DNA of 64,000 bases, taken from CAVYPR01 sp963770505. GTDB lineage: Bacteria > Actinomycetota > Acidimicrobiia > Acidimicrobiales > RAAP-2. Shown here in pieces: positions 7,481-16,959 of the stretch. A model generated the notes under the pieces. It was not told where the DNA came from and did not search any database. It was given only the letters and a program-made list of their open reading frames with translations. Numbering within the stretch: position 1 is the first letter of the stretch; the number at the start of each line of letters is the position of its first letter. The DNA lies in the NCBI GenBank assembly GCA_963770505.1, contig CAVYPR010000001.1, positions 434,001 through 498,000 of the forward strand. Reading direction: 5' to 3'. Made by a program: the position numbers and the translations under genes.

Positions 7481-8751
7481 CTAGAGGTCCCTCGCCAGCC
7501 GGACGCCGCTGAAGGCCCAGCGGGCGCCGGCCGGGAAGAAGTTGCGGTAGGTGGCCCGGATGTGCCCCGGCGGGGTGACGCAGGAGCCGCCCCGCAGCAC
7601 GTACTGGTTGACCATGAACTTGCCGTTGTACTCGCCGACCGCGCCCGCCGCCGGCCGGAACCCCGGGTACGGCGAGTAGGCGCTCGCCGTCCACTCCCAG
7701 ACGTCCCCGAACAGCGACGTCCGCCTGCCCGGGTCGGGGAGCTCGGGTGGAGCCGGGCGGGGTCCAAGAAGTTGCCCTCGACCGGCTGCGCGGCGGCCAC
7801 CGCCTCCCACTCGGCCTCGGTGGGCAGACGTCCGCCGGACCAGTGGGCGAAGGCGTCGGCCTCGTAGTAGCTCACGTGGCAGACCGGCTCGGCGAGGTCG
7901 ACCGGCCGCTCGCCACCGAGGGTGAAGACCGTCCACTCTCCGCCCCCCTCGGGGGGCGGCGACCAGTAGAGGGGGGAGTCCCACCGGCGGTCGCAGACCA
8001 CGGCCCAGCCGTCGGACAGCCACAGCTCGGGGCGGCGGTAGCCGCCGTCGTCGATGAACGCCAGCCACTCCCCGCAGGTCACCGGTCGGTCGGCCACGGC
8101 GAAGGCCGGAACCTGGCAGGTGTGCCGTGGGAACTCGTTGTCGAAGCCGAACCCGGCGCTGGGGTGGCCGATCTCGACGGGTCCGCCCTGGTGCTCGATC
8201 CACCCGGCCTTGGCCGGGGGCCGGGCCGGTCCCGGCGCCGCAGTCAGCGGCGCGTAGGCGGGCCGGAGCGGGTTGCAGGACAGCACGTGCTTGATGTCCA
8301 TCAAGAGGAGCTCTTGGTGCTGCTGCTCGTGGTGGAGGCCCAGCTCGACCAGGTCGAGGGTCTCGGGTCCGAGGTCCGCGGCGAGCAGCTCGCCCATGGA
8401 CCGGTCGACGTGGTGCCGGTAGTCGAGCACCTCGGCCGCACCCGGGCGTGAGAGCAGCCCACGCTCGGGACGGGGGTGCCGGGCGCCGACCGCCTCGTAG
8501 TAGGAGTTGAAGACGTAGCCGTAGGCGGGGTGGCACGGCTCGTAGCCCGGCAGCTCGGGCTGGAGGAGGAAGGTCTCGAAGAACCAGGAGGTGTGGCCGA
8601 GGTGCCACTTGGTGGGGCTGACGTCGGGCATGGACTGGACCGTCTGGTCTTCGGGGGAGAGCGGTGCGGCCAGGGCCTCGGTGAGCCCCCGGACCTCGCC
8701 GTAGTGCGCCGTGAGCCGGGAGCGGCGGTCTTGCGTGTCGGCCTGGGCCAT
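7481..8751 (-). CDS. egtB: Ergothioneine sulfoxide synthase EgtB (one frameshift)
   Basis: EgtB is a non-heme iron enzyme that joins hercynine with a cysteine-containing thiol and oxygen to give the sulfoxide intermediate of ergothioneine. The N-terminal DinB-like domain shows KWHLGHTSWFFETF and LHHEQQHQELLLMDIKHVL, which supply the iron-binding histidines. The C-terminal FGE-sulfatase-like domain shows HVSYYEADAFAHWSGGRLP and, in a second frame, FGDVWEWTASAYSPYPGF and YVLRGGSCVTPPGHIRATY. The frame changes once between about 7722 and 7770 (net loss of one base), with clean homology on both sides; I read it as a sequence error or recent mutation. Restored length is about 423 residues. egtA, egtC and egtE are not seen in the window. 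Confidence 0.88.
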
Positions 8752-8923
8752 CCTCCGCCGTCCCTTCGCTGCACCACCCCGACGGTGGTCGCTCCCCAGC
8801 TCGTGGGGCGTGCCGGGAACCAACGTAGCGCCCGCCGCCCGCCAGCGGCGCGGTCAGCGGTCCTCGGCCCCTCGTGCGCCGGTGGCATGCTGGCCCGGTC
8901 GACGAGGAGCCGGAGGTGCGGTG

Positions 8924-11244
8924 GTGGCAGGCGGAGCGCAGGGGCCGGGTCGGATCGGGCGTGACTGGCGGGACTCGGAGCCCTGGTGGCCCGAGGAGCC
9001 CACGCCCCCCGAGGGCGCCCCGAACGTCGTCCTGGTGGTCCTCGACGACGTGGGCTTCGCTCAGCTCGGCTGCTACGGCTCGGACATCGACACCCCGGCC
9101 ATCGACGCCCTGGCCCAGGGCGGCGTGCGCCTGGCCAACTTCCGCACCACGGCGCTGTGCTCGCCCACCCGGGCCTGCCTGCTGACCGGCCGCAACCACC
9201 ACCGAAACGGGATGGGCCGGGTGGCCGACCTGGCCAGCGGCTTCCCGGGCTACTGGGGGGAGCCCCCGAAGGAGAACGGGTTCCTCTCCGAGGTGCTGCG
9301 GGCCCGGGGCTACGCCACCTACGCCGTGGGGAAGTGGCACCTCTCCCCGCAGGACCAGATCCACATGGGTGCGACCCGGCGGTCGTGGCCGCTCGGTCGG
9401 GGGTTCGACCGGTGGTACGGGTTCCACGGCGGGGAGACCCAGCAGTTCGCCCCCGCCCTCTACCACGACAACCACGCCGTCCGGCCGACCCGCTTCTTGG
9501 ACGACGACTACCACCTGAGCGCCGACCTGGCGGACCGGGCCATCGAGTTCGTGGGCGACCTACGGGCGGTCGACGCCGACAAGCCGTTCTTCTTGTACCT
9601 GGCCACGGGGGCCTGCCACTCCCCGCACCAGGCCCCGCCCGAGTGGATCGCGCGCTACCAGGGACAGTTCGACGGCGGGTGGGACGAGTGGCGCGCCCGC
9701 GCCCACGCCCGCCAGCTGGCCACCGGGGTGCTGCCGCCCGGGACGCGCCTCTCGCCCCGTCCGGTATGGGTCCCGGCCTGGGACGACCTCGACGAGCGCA
9801 GCCGCACCGTGGCGGCCCGCTTCATGGAGTGTTTCGCCGCCTTCCTCTCCTACACCGACCACCAGCTCGGCCGGGTCATGGGGTTCCTGGCCGACCTCGG
9901 CGAGCTGGACGACACCCTCGTGGTCCTGGTCTCGGACAACGGGGCCAGCGCCGAGGGGGGGCGGACGGATCCATCAACGACATCCGCCTCGAGAACTTCG
10001 ACCCGGCCGGCCCCAAGGAGTTGTACGCCCGGCTGGACGAGATCGGAGGGCCCAGCACCCACAACAACTACCCCTGGGGCTGGACCATGGCCGGGAACAC
10101 CCCGTTCAAACGGTGGAAGCGCGAGGTCCACCAGGGCGGGGTGGCCGATCCTTGCATCGTGCACTGGCCCCGACGCCTGCGGGCGGCCGCCGGTGGGGTG
10201 CGCCATCAGTTCACCCACGCCATCGACGTCATGCCCACCGTCCTGGAGCTGGCCGGGGTCGAGCCGCCCGAGGTGATCGACCACGTGCCCCAGTCGCACC
10301 TCGACGGCGTGAGCTTCGCCTACCTGCTGGGCCCCGACGGGGCCGAGGCCCCCGAGCGCCACGAGACCCAGCACTTCGAGATGCTGACGTCGCGGGCCAT
10401 CTACCACCGGGGCTGGAAGGCGGTCACCTACCACCCGGTGGGACCGATCTACCCCGACGGCCTCGAGCTCAACGCCCCGTTCGACGACGACGTCTGGGAG
10501 CTCTACCACGTGGCCGAGGACCTCTCCGAGACCGAGGACCTGGCCGCCGTCCGGCCCGAGCACGTGGCCGAGCTGGTCGAGCTGTGGTGGGCCGAGGCCG
10601 AGCGCAACCAGGTCCTCCCGCTCGACAACCGCGTGCTGTGGATCCTGTCGCACCCCAAGCCCGATCACCGCCGGCCCCGCGACGAGTTCCGGTACTTCCC
10701 GGGCGGGGCCCCGGTGCCCGAGGCCGTGGCCGTGAACGTGCGGAACCGGTCCCACGCCGTCACCGTCGAGGTGCTGGTCGAGGAGGGGACCGTCCCCGAG
10801 GGGGTCCTGGTGGCCCTGGGCTCGGTGCTGGGAGGGTGGTCGGTCCACGTCCTCGACGGCCGGCTGCGCTACGTGCACAACCTCTACGGCAAGACCCGCC
10901 ACACCATCGTCGCCGACGGCGTGCTCGGGCCAGGAAGGCACAGCCTGCGCTTCGACTTCGTGAAGGACGGTCTCGACGTGCGCTACGCCCTGGGGGGCAC
11001 CGGCCGCCTCAGCGTCGACGGCGAGGTGGTGGCCGAGGGCGACATCGATCGCTTCACCCCGTCGAGTTTCAACGGGGTGGGGGTGGGCCTCACCTGCGGG
11101 TACGAGTGGGGACCGGCCGTGGGGGAGGGGTACACCGCCCCGTTCCCCTTCAACGGACGCATCCTCCGGGCCGAGGTGGCCACCACCGGTCCGGTGGTGC
11201 GCGATCAGCTGGCCGAGCTGGCCGCCATCTTCTCCGAGCAGTGA
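8924..11244 (+). CDS. Arylsulfatase-type sulfatase (one frameshift in a G run)
   Basis: A large type I sulfatase of about 773 residues that hydrolyses sulfate esters. The N-terminal metal site appears as VVLVVLDDVGFAQLGCYGS. The sulfatase signature CSPTRACLLTGR follows, with Cys79 as the residue expected to become formylglycine, then YAVGKWHLSP and LVVLVSDNGASAEGG. The frame shifts at the G7 run 9955-9961, where one more G restores GGADGSINDIRLENF and the rest of the protein. The C-terminal 150 residues form an extra beta-rich region. GTG 8924 has GGAGG seven bases upstream; GTG 8921 is an alternative. It is divergent from egtB. No signal peptide is obvious, so the enzyme is probably cytosolic. 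Confidence 0.88.
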
Positions 11245-11344
11245 CCCGTCCTGCGACCGGCGCCACTCGGCCGTCGCCGGTTGGGGGACGCGCCTGCGGT
11301 CGCAGAGATCTGGGTGAGCCGCACCACCGGAGGGCGTAGCGAGC

Positions 11345-11707
11345 ATGAAGCGCGGAGCGGAGACGGTGAAGACCTACATCGAGGGTCAGCCCGATGAGTG
11401 GCGGCCCACCCTTCGCAGGCTCCGAGGCCTGTGCCGGCACGAGCTGGGTGGTGCCGCCGAGGACATGTCCTACGGCATGCCCTCGTACTCCCTGGACGGC
11501 GAGGTCGCAGTGGCGTTCGCCAAGCAGGCGGCGTACCTCTCGCTCTACATCTTGAAGAAGCCCGTCCTCGACGCCCACCGGGCCGAGCTCACGGGGCTCA
11601 GCGTGGGCAAGGGCTGCATCCGCTACCGGCGAGCCGATCAGCTCGACTGGGACCTCGTGGGACGCCTGCTCGCCGAGAGTCGAGCGACGTCGGCGGGGAG
11701 CTGCTAG
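11345..11707 (+). CDS. DUF1801 domain protein
   Basis: A 120-residue protein of the DUF1801 (YdhG-like) family, small alpha/beta proteins of uncertain role. Typical features are the N-terminal TYIEGQPDEWRPTLRRLRGL, the central AEDMSYGMPSYSLDG, and VAFAKQAAYLSLYILKK followed by GKGCIRYRRADQLDWDLV. The ATG start gives a protein of the usual family length. It stands alone between the sulfatase and a convergent Fur-family gene, with a 100-bp upstream gap but no recognisable promoter. Confidence 0.8.
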   Translation: MKRGAETVKTYIEGQPDEWRPTLRRLRGLCRHELGGAAEDMSYGMPSYSLDGEVAVAFAKQAAYLSLYILKKPVLDAHRAELTGLSVGKGCIRYRRADQLDWDLVGRLLAESRATSAGSC

Positions 11708-11799
11708 GCCCGGCCACGTTTTGTTCTGTTCGTCGGGGCTGCGGCTCGTTCGCGCCTCGGGCCCGCCTGCCGTGCGAGGTGTGGCACACCCGGCGGAGG

Positions 11800-12249
11800 T
11801 CAGCCGCAGGCGGCGCAGCGGCCGAGGACCGCGAAGTGGTGGGGGTCGATGGTGAAGTCGTACTCGGCCGCCGCCGAGGCGGCCAGCTCGGCGAAGAGCC
11901 GCTCGGGCACCTCGATCATCCGGCCGCACCCCTCACACACGAAATGGCCGTGGGTCGCCGACGCCAGGTGGTAGGTGGCGGGGCCGTGGCCCTGGTGGGA
12001 GTGCACGATGAGGCCGAGGCGCTCCAGCTCCTCGAGGTTGCGGTAGATGGTCGAGAGGGCGACGTCGGGCGCCTGACGCTGGACCGCCTCGGCCAGGTCC
12101 TCGGCGGTCCGGTGGTCGTGACGGGCGAAGAGCTCGTCGAGGAGGAGCCGGCGGGAGGACGTGATGCGCCCCCCGTGCTCGCGCACCAGGGCCAGCGCCG
12201 CCTCGACGTCGACAGCCGGCTCCTCAGAGGAAGAGCTGCGCTTGCTCAC
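11800..12249 (-). CDS. Fur/Zur-family metalloregulator
   Basis: A 149-residue DNA-binding repressor of the Fur superfamily. The winged helix is seen in GGRITSSRRLLLDELF and ALSTIYRNLEELERLGLI. The metal-binding section has HSHQGHGPATYHLAS and HGHFVCEGCG, and the C-terminus ends in a second Cys pair in GRCAACG, giving the structural zinc site with two CxxC motifs. Which metal it senses (iron, zinc or another) cannot be read with confidence; the Cys4 zinc site is common to Fur and Zur. No metal uptake gene adjoins. The 235 bp upstream hold a short inverted repeat (ACGCAC-CT-GTGCGT at 12335-12348), which does not resemble a Fur or Zur box I know. Confidence 0.88.
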   Translation of the reverse strand: MSKRSSSSEEPAVDVEAALALVREHGGRITSSRRLLLDELFARHDHRTAEDLAEAVQRQAPDVALSTIYRNLEELERLGLIVHSHQGHGPATYHLASATHGHFVCEGCGRMIEVPERLFAELAASAAAEYDFTIDPHHFAVLGRCAACG

Positions 12250-12484
12250 CAGCTCATGTTACGGGCGCACAGGAATCGGCGGGACCCGTCTGGTCGCGCT
12301 GGACTCGTCGTGACCAAGGTGTGCGCCGGCACTGACGCACCTGTGCGTGCTGGCCATCCCATATGCGGTCCTCTGTGCCATCGGCCGAGAGGAACATCGG
12401 GCAGCGGCGGCGGCTTTCCCAGTTTTTCCATCAGCCGCGAGCCGCGATCTCGGCGGGGCGGGCGTCGCCGGGTGGGAGAGCTCC

Positions 12485-13366
12485 TCAGGAGAGGACGCGG
12501 TGGCGGAAGTTGCGCAGGCCGAGACCGAGGAAGAGTGCGCAGAAGCCCACCAGGACCGGGTAGATGATGTAGAGGTGCATGTGGGCGGCGTCGGTGAAGG
12601 CCGCTCGCATCCCCTCGTTGACGTAGATGAGGGGGTTGATGAGCACCAGGATCTGCAGCCAGTGCACCGTGCCGAGCTTCACGGGGACGAGGCGGGTCCA
12701 CTGGTAGTACGTGCCGCCGAGGAAGGTCACGGGCAGGACGACGAAGCCGAACATGAGGCCGATGTTGCGGGGCTCGAAGGAGGTGCCGAGCAGGAGCCCC
12801 AGTGAGCTCATGGCCACGCACGACAGCGGCACCACGGTCACGATGATCCACCAGTGCAAAGAGATATGGGCCTGGACCCCCTCGGCGTGCACCACCGAGG
12901 CGATGGGCAGGACGATGGCGGCCGAGATCAGGCCCTGCACCGAGCCCGAGAGCACCTTGGAGACGGCCACCAGCCAGATCGGGCAGGGCGCCTGCACCCG
13001 GTCCTCGATCTCGCGGGTGAAGCCGAACTCCTGGGCCATCTGCATGGCCACCGCCTGGATGCCCTGGAACATGATCGAGATGCCGACCACCCCCGGCACC
13101 AGCACGGTGGCGAAGGCGGACTCGGCCAGCGGGCCGTGCCCACCCCCCACGCTCTGGCCGATCTTGGGGAACACGTAGAGGAAGACGAAACAGAGCAGGA
13201 ACGGCTGCACCAAGGTCCGGATCACGAACTCCCAGAAGTTCTTCCTGAGCACGACGAGGTCGCGCAGCATGAGGGCCTTCAATGCGGTGGCGCTCGATCC
13301 CATCGCCGAACGGGTGGGCGTGGTCTCGATCCGATCGAGGGTCGCGGTAGCGGCCACGGCGGTCAT
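12485..13366 (-). CDS. ABC-2 type drug exporter permease (DrrB-like)
   Basis: A 293-residue integral membrane subunit of an ABC-2 exporter. About six hydrophobic segments are visible, starting with FLLCFVFLYVFPKIGQ and including a long periplasmic loop before VLVPGVVGISIMFQ. The ABC-2 family signature region lies around LMFGFVVLPVTFLGGTYY, and the last helix is YIIYPVLVGFCALFLGLG. The gene follows its ATPase partner with a 22-bp gap. Together with the PadR repressor gene it forms a three-gene minus-strand operon. Exported substrates of this class are drugs or lipids; the substrate here is unknown. Confidence 0.88.
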   Translation of the reverse strand: MTAVAATATLDRIETTPTRSAMGSSATALKALMLRDLVVLRKNFWEFVIRTLVQPFLLCFVFLYVFPKIGQSVGGGHGPLAESAFATVLVPGVVGISIMFQGIQAVAMQMAQEFGFTREIEDRVQAPCPIWLVAVSKVLSGSVQGLISAAIVLPIASVVHAEGVQAHISLHWWIIVTVVPLSCVAMSSLGLLLGTSFEPRNIGLMFGFVVLPVTFLGGTYYQWTRLVPVKLGTVHWLQILVLINPLIYVNEGMRAAFTDAAHMHLYIIYPVLVGFCALFLGLGLRNFRHRVLS

Positions 13367-13388
13367 GGCCTGGGGTCCCCTTCTTCCA

Positions 13389-14390
13389 TCAGTCGCGCAG
13401 CTCCTTGCCGGTGAGGTTGATGAAGACCGTCTCCAGGCTGGGCTCGGAGACGGTCAGGTCGGCCACGTGCACCCCGGACTCCTCGGCGGCGGTGACCACG
13501 CGGGGCAGCAGGCGTTCGGCGTTGCGCACGTGGAGCTCGATCCCGCCATCGACCGCCCTGCTCTTGGTGAGTCCGTCCAGCCCTTCGAAGGCCGCCTCCA
13601 GGGAGCGGTGCTCGCCCGCGGCCCTGACCGTCACGATCGTGTCCGCGTCCACCCCGTGCTTGAGCTGGTCCGGCGTCCCCAGGGCCAGGATCCTGCCGTG
13701 GTCCATGATGGCCACCCGGTCACAGAGCTGGTCGGCCTCCTCCATGTAGTGGGTGGTGAGCAGAATGGTCTGCCCCTCGCCGTTGAGCTCGCCCAGGAGG
13801 TCCCACAGGGCGAGCCTGCTCTGGGGGTCGAGGCCGGCGGTCGGCTCGTCGAGGAAGAGGACGGCCGGTCGGTGGAAGATGGCCCGGGCCACCATGAGCC
13901 GCTGGGCCATGCCACCCGAGAGCGCGTAGACCGACGCCCCGGCCCACTTGGTCAGCTGGAACTTCTCCAGCAGCTCGTCGGCCATCAGGCGGGACTCCCT
14001 CGACCCCATGCCGAAGAGCCGGCCGTGGAAGTAGAGGTTCTCCCAGACCGAGAGCTGCCGGTCGAGGGTGTTCTGCTGGCTCACGATCCCGAGAATCTGC
14101 TTGGCCAGCGACGGGTGGCGGACGACGTCGATGCCGCCGACCGACGCCGATCCCGACGTCGGGACGACCCGGGTGGTGAGCATCCCGGCGGTGGTGGTCT
14201 TCCCGGCCCCGTTGGGCCCGAGGAGACCGAAGATCTCGCCGGTGCCCACGGTGAGGTCCAGGCCGTCCACCGCCCGGAAGTCGGTCCCGGCGTAGACCTT
14301 GGTGAGGCCGACCGTCACGATCTCGGGCTCGCCGGCGGGCGCCGACCCGTCGAGGCTCGGCTCGCTGGTCTGGGTGGGGGAGTGGGTCAT
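13389..14390 (-). CDS. ABC exporter ATPase (DrrA-like)
   Basis: A 333-residue ATPase of the drug-resistance DrrA subfamily that powers the adjacent ABC-2 permease. The Walker A motif is GLLGPNGAGKTTTAGML, the ABC signature ALSGGMAQRLMVARA, Walker B VLFLDEPTAGLD, and the switch histidine lies in LLTTHYMEEADQL. The C-terminal 80 residues form the accessory domain typical of DrrA-like ATPases. It lies between the padR-type gene, with a 49-bp gap, and the permease gene, and is likely transcribed from the promoter upstream of padR. Confidence 0.93.
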   Translation of the reverse strand: MTHSPTQTSEPSLDGSAPAGEPEIVTVGLTKVYAGTDFRAVDGLDLTVGTGEIFGLLGPNGAGKTTTAGMLTTRVVPTSGSASVGGIDVVRHPSLAKQILGIVSQQNTLDRQLSVWENLYFHGRLFGMGSRESRLMADELLEKFQLTKWAGASVYALSGGMAQRLMVARAIFHRPAVLFLDEPTAGLDPQSRLALWDLLGELNGEGQTILLTTHYMEEADQLCDRVAIMDHGRILALGTPDQLKHGVDADTIVTVRAAGEHRSLEAAFEGLDGLTKSRAVDGGIELHVRNAERLLPRVVTAAEESGVHVADLTVSEPSLETVFINLTGKELRD

Positions 14391-14439
14391 GGGAGCTCAC
14401 GTGGCCCATTGACGGGCACGGTCCGCAGGTTACCCGGGG

Positions 14440-14976
14440 TCAGTCGCCGGCGAGCAGGCGGTAGAGCTCGCGCCGCGCCCCGTCGACGATGGCCGTCGCC
14501 CGCTCGATCTGCTCGGGGCTTCCCGTCGTCGACACCTGCCGGGCGGCCGCCATGGTGCCGAACGTCGCCTCGCGCAGGGCCTGGACGCCGTTGCTGTCGC
14601 CGCGCTCCCACGGGGGACCGCCCGCCCGCTCGCCCACCTCGGCCTCGGTCCGGCCGGCCTCGGTCAGCTCGTAGACGCGGGTGCCGTCCTGCTCCTCGGA
14701 CCTGACGAGGCCCTCGTCCTCGAGCATCTGCAGGGTTGGGTAGACCGAGCCGGGGCTCGGCCGCCAGGCGCCGCCGCTGCGCGCCTCGAGCCGTCGCATC
14801 ACTTCGTACCCGTGGGCCGGCTCCTCGCGCAGCGTGGTGAGGATGGCCCGGCGGATGTCGCCGCGGCGCATACGCCGCCGCCCCCCGCCCCAGCCGAAGC
14901 CGGGGTGGTCTGCCCCCCGCATCGAGTGGTGCCGGCCCCGCCGGCCCTTCTGCGTCCTGTCGTCCGCGTTGGTCAT
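14440..14976 (-). CDS. PadR-family repressor of the ABC exporter operon
   Basis: A 178-residue transcriptional regulator. The winged helix reads RRGDIRRAILTTLREEPAHG, YEVMRRLEARSGGAWRPSPG and SVYPTLQMLEDEGLVRSEEQ, the classic PadR pattern. The N-terminal 45 residues are rich in Arg, His and Gly and the C-terminal part is helical. The start MTNADDRTQK has GGAGAAG upstream on its strand. PadR proteins commonly repress an adjacent exporter until a drug-like ligand binds. The gene is first in an operon with an ABC ATPase and permease, and its own promoter region carries an AT-rich palindrome, so autoregulation is likely. Confidence 0.9.
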   Translation of the reverse strand: MTNADDRTQKGRRGRHHSMRGADHPGFGWGGGRRRMRRGDIRRAILTTLREEPAHGYEVMRRLEARSGGAWRPSPGSVYPTLQMLEDEGLVRSEEQDGTRVYELTEAGRTEAEVGERAGGPPWERGDSNGVQALREATFGTMAAARQVSTTGSPEQIERATAIVDGARRELYRLLAGD

Positions 14977-15045
14977 GTGCTTCTCCGTTTCCTTCTGTTC
15001 GTCGTTCCGGCTCCCGCCGGGTCGCCGTTTCGGCGATCTAATACG

Positions 15046-15078
15046 ATATATCATAACGCATCGTGACCGGTTGTCAAC
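15046..15078 (-). promoter_or_regulatory. Sigma70-type promoter with overlapping palindromic operator for padR-ABC operon
   Basis: Read on the minus strand there is a perfect -35 box TTGACA (15073-15078), a 16-bp spacer and a -10 box TATGAT (15051-15056), five of six matches to consensus. The perfect palindrome GATATATC (15046-15053) overlaps the -10 box and the expected transcription start near 15044. The AT-rich patch is conspicuous in this GC-rich DNA. The position is that of a repressor operator, most likely for the PadR protein encoded about 70 bp downstream. Confidence 0.72.
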
Positions 15079-15194
15079 CCACGGTGGGCGGAGGGCCTGG
15101 GAGGGCCGGCCGGGGAACAGGTCGGTGCCCCGGGCAGTTGTCAAGAGGTGCCGGTCCGCACCGGTGACATCGAGCACGAGGAGGCACACACGCC

Positions 15195-15854
15195 ATGGGA
15201 CTGTTCGCCGGCCGCAAGAGCGAGATGGTGTCCGCCGAGCGCGCCCTGCCCGGCCGGGCCGAGCCGATGGCCGTCCCCCCGGCCCATCTCGTGCTCGGGA
15301 CCCCGCTCGTGCCGCCGTTCCCCGAGGGCACCGAGCAGGCCGTCTTCGCCATGGGCTGCTTCTGGGGGGCGGAGCGCCTGTTCTGGGAGGCCGACGGGGT
15401 GTACACCACCGCCGTCGGCTACGCCGGGGGCTTCACCCCCAACCCCACCTACGAGGAGGTGTGCTCCGGGCGCACGGGCCACGCCGAAGTGGTGCTCTGC
15501 GTCTTCGACACGGCGCGGACCACCTACCGGGCGATGCTGACGCGCTTCTTCGAGGGCCACGACCCCACTCAGGGGATGCGCCAGGGCAACGACGTCGGGA
15601 CGCAGTACCGCTCGGCCGTCTACACCCACTCGGCCGCCCAGGAGGAGGCCGCCCGTGCCGCGCTCGCCGACTACGAGCGGGCGGTCAGCGCCGCCGGCTA
15701 CGGCCCGATCACCACCGAGATCGCCCCGGCCGGCCCCTTCTACTACGCCGAGCCCTACCACCAGCAGTACCTGGCGGCCAACCCCGGCGGCTACTGCGGC
15801 CTTGGCGGCACCGGGGTGGCGTGCCCCGTCGGCCTCCCCGGCGTGGGGGAGTGA
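15195..15854 (+). CDS. msrA: Peptide methionine-S-sulfoxide reductase MsrA
   Basis: MsrA reduces the S-epimer of methionine sulfoxide in proteins and thereby repairs oxidative damage. The 219-residue length is typical. The catalytic cysteine is in AVFAMGCFWGAERLFWE, followed by GVYTTAVGYAGGFTPNPTY and TGHAEVVLCVFD. The segment GNDVGTQYRSAVYTH and the C-terminal PYHQQYLAANPGGYCGLGG are also diagnostic, the latter with the resolving cysteine. The gene is divergent from padR and convergent with the nitronate monooxygenase gene, leaving only about 10 bp between the two stops. Confidence 0.95.
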   Translation: MGLFAGRKSEMVSAERALPGRAEPMAVPPAHLVLGTPLVPPFPEGTEQAVFAMGCFWGAERLFWEADGVYTTAVGYAGGFTPNPTYEEVCSGRTGHAEVVLCVFDTARTTYRAMLTRFFEGHDPTQGMRQGNDVGTQYRSAVYTHSAAQEEAARAALADYERAVSAAGYGPITTEIAPAGPFYYAEPYHQQYLAANPGGYCGLGGTGVACPVGLPGVGE

Positions 15855-15864
15855 GGAGAGCCGC

Positions 15865-16845
15865 TCAGGGGCCGGCGGCCGGCCGCGGCGCGCCCAGGTG
15901 GTCCAGCGCCTCGGTGGCCTCGGCCACGAACCGGCGGACCAGCTCGGCCGCCGGCACGAGCCCGCCGATGCCGCCCACCCCTTGTCCGGCGGGGTAGCAC
16001 TCCCGGGCCGGGTCGACGTCGGCGACGTCGGCGTCGCCCCCGAGGTGCAGCGCCCCGTCCGAGACGGCCCGGCCCAACTGCTCGGGGAACCTCCCGACCT
16101 CTTCGGGGTGCGCCTCGAAGTGGGCCGTGTAGTCGTTGGCCAACACCCGCATGGTCTTCCCCGAGTAGGCGCGGCTGACGGTGGTGCCGTCCTCGTGACC
16201 GGCCAGCAGGGCCTCCTTGTAGCCGGCCACGGCGCGGGCCTCGGGGGTGGCGATGAAGCGGGTGCCGACCCAGACGCCGTCGGCCCCGAGGGCCAGCGCC
16301 GCCGCCAGGCCCCGGCCGTCGAAGATGCCGCCGGCGGCCACCACCGGCACGCGGTCGCCGACGGCGTCGACCACCTGGGGCACGAGGGGCATGGTGGCCA
16401 CCCGGCCGGTGTGCCCGCCGGCTTCGGTCCCCTGGGCGACGACCAGGTCGCACCCGGCCTCGACGGCCCGCACGGCGTGGTCGACCTTCCCGCACATGCT
16501 GACCACCACCAGCCCGTGGCGGTGGCAGAGGTCGACCACCTCGGTGGGGACCCCCAGGCCGGCTACGAAGGCGCTGGCCCCACCCTCGATGACCAGTTCC
16601 ACCTGGGCGACGAGGCCCCGGGGCATGGCCGTGAGCAGGTCGACGCCGAAGGGCCGCCCGGTGGCGGCGCGCACCGCGGCCATCTCCTCCACCATCTGCG
16701 GGTCGCCCATGGTCGAGGCGCCGAGGCAGCCGAAGCCGCCGGCCTCGCTGACCGCGGCGACCAGCGGGGCGTAGGCGACGCCGCCCATGCCGGCCAGCAT
16801 GACCGGGTGCTCGATGCCCAGGAGGTCGGTCAGTCGGGTTCGCAT
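15865..16845 (-). CDS. Nitronate monooxygenase (2-nitropropane dioxygenase family)
   Basis: A 326-residue FMN-dependent TIM-barrel enzyme that oxidises alkyl nitronates, a detoxification reaction, or acts on related substrates. The N-terminus RLTDLLGIEHPVMLAGMGGV and the segment VSEAGGFGCLGAS bind the flavin phosphate side. The catalytic histidine is in VVAQGTEAGGHTGRVATMPL, followed by VPVVAAGGIFDGRGLAAALA and LGADGVWVGTRFIATPEA. The match to the family is strong. The gene is divergent from the MarR-led operon, with an AT-rich intergenic region of 114 bp. Confidence 0.9.
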   Translation of the reverse strand: MRTRLTDLLGIEHPVMLAGMGGVAYAPLVAAVSEAGGFGCLGASTMGDPQMVEEMAAVRAATGRPFGVDLLTAMPRGLVAQVELVIEGGASAFVAGLGVPTEVVDLCHRHGLVVVSMCGKVDHAVRAVEAGCDLVVAQGTEAGGHTGRVATMPLVPQVVDAVGDRVPVVAAGGIFDGRGLAAALALGADGVWVGTRFIATPEARAVAGYKEALLAGHEDGTTVSRAYSGKTMRVLANDYTAHFEAHPEEVGRFPEQLGRAVSDGALHLGGDADVADVDPARECYPAGQGVGGIGGLVPAAELVRRFVAEATEALDHLGAPRPAAGP

Positions 16846-16920
16846 GGCGGTAGCGTCGGGTCGAGAGGCATTCGGGCGCGATCATCTCCGAGACCGGCGC
16901 GGCACCGCCAGGCGCAGAGA

Positions 16921-16950
16921 ATTGCTTTGCAATCAACACAGTTCTACAGT
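16921..16950 (+). promoter_or_regulatory. Putative promoter and MarR-type operator for the MarR-MMPL-MFS operon
   Basis: The inverted repeat ATTGC-TTT-GCAAT at 16921-16933 overlaps a possible -35 box TTGCTT (16922-16927). A -10-like box TACAGT (16945-16950) follows after 17 bp. MarR proteins usually bind short palindromes of this kind within their own promoter. The expected transcription start, near 16957, lies only a few bases before the ATG at 16960, and no Shine-Dalgarno sequence is visible, so the transcript could be leaderless. Confidence 0.5.
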
Positions 16951-16959
16951 GCTGGCAAG

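Noticed and set aside
7481..11244. EgtB as the formylglycine-generating enzyme for the adjacent sulfatase
   Set aside because: It shares the FGE-sulfatase fold, but the N-terminal DinB-type iron site and the coupling to egtD make it EgtB. The sulfatase must rely on an FGE elsewhere.
12335..12348. Inverted repeat ACGCAC-CT-GTGCGT upstream of the Fur-family gene as a metal box
   Set aside because: It is short and GC-rich and does not resemble the AT-rich Fur or Zur boxes I know. It may be chance.
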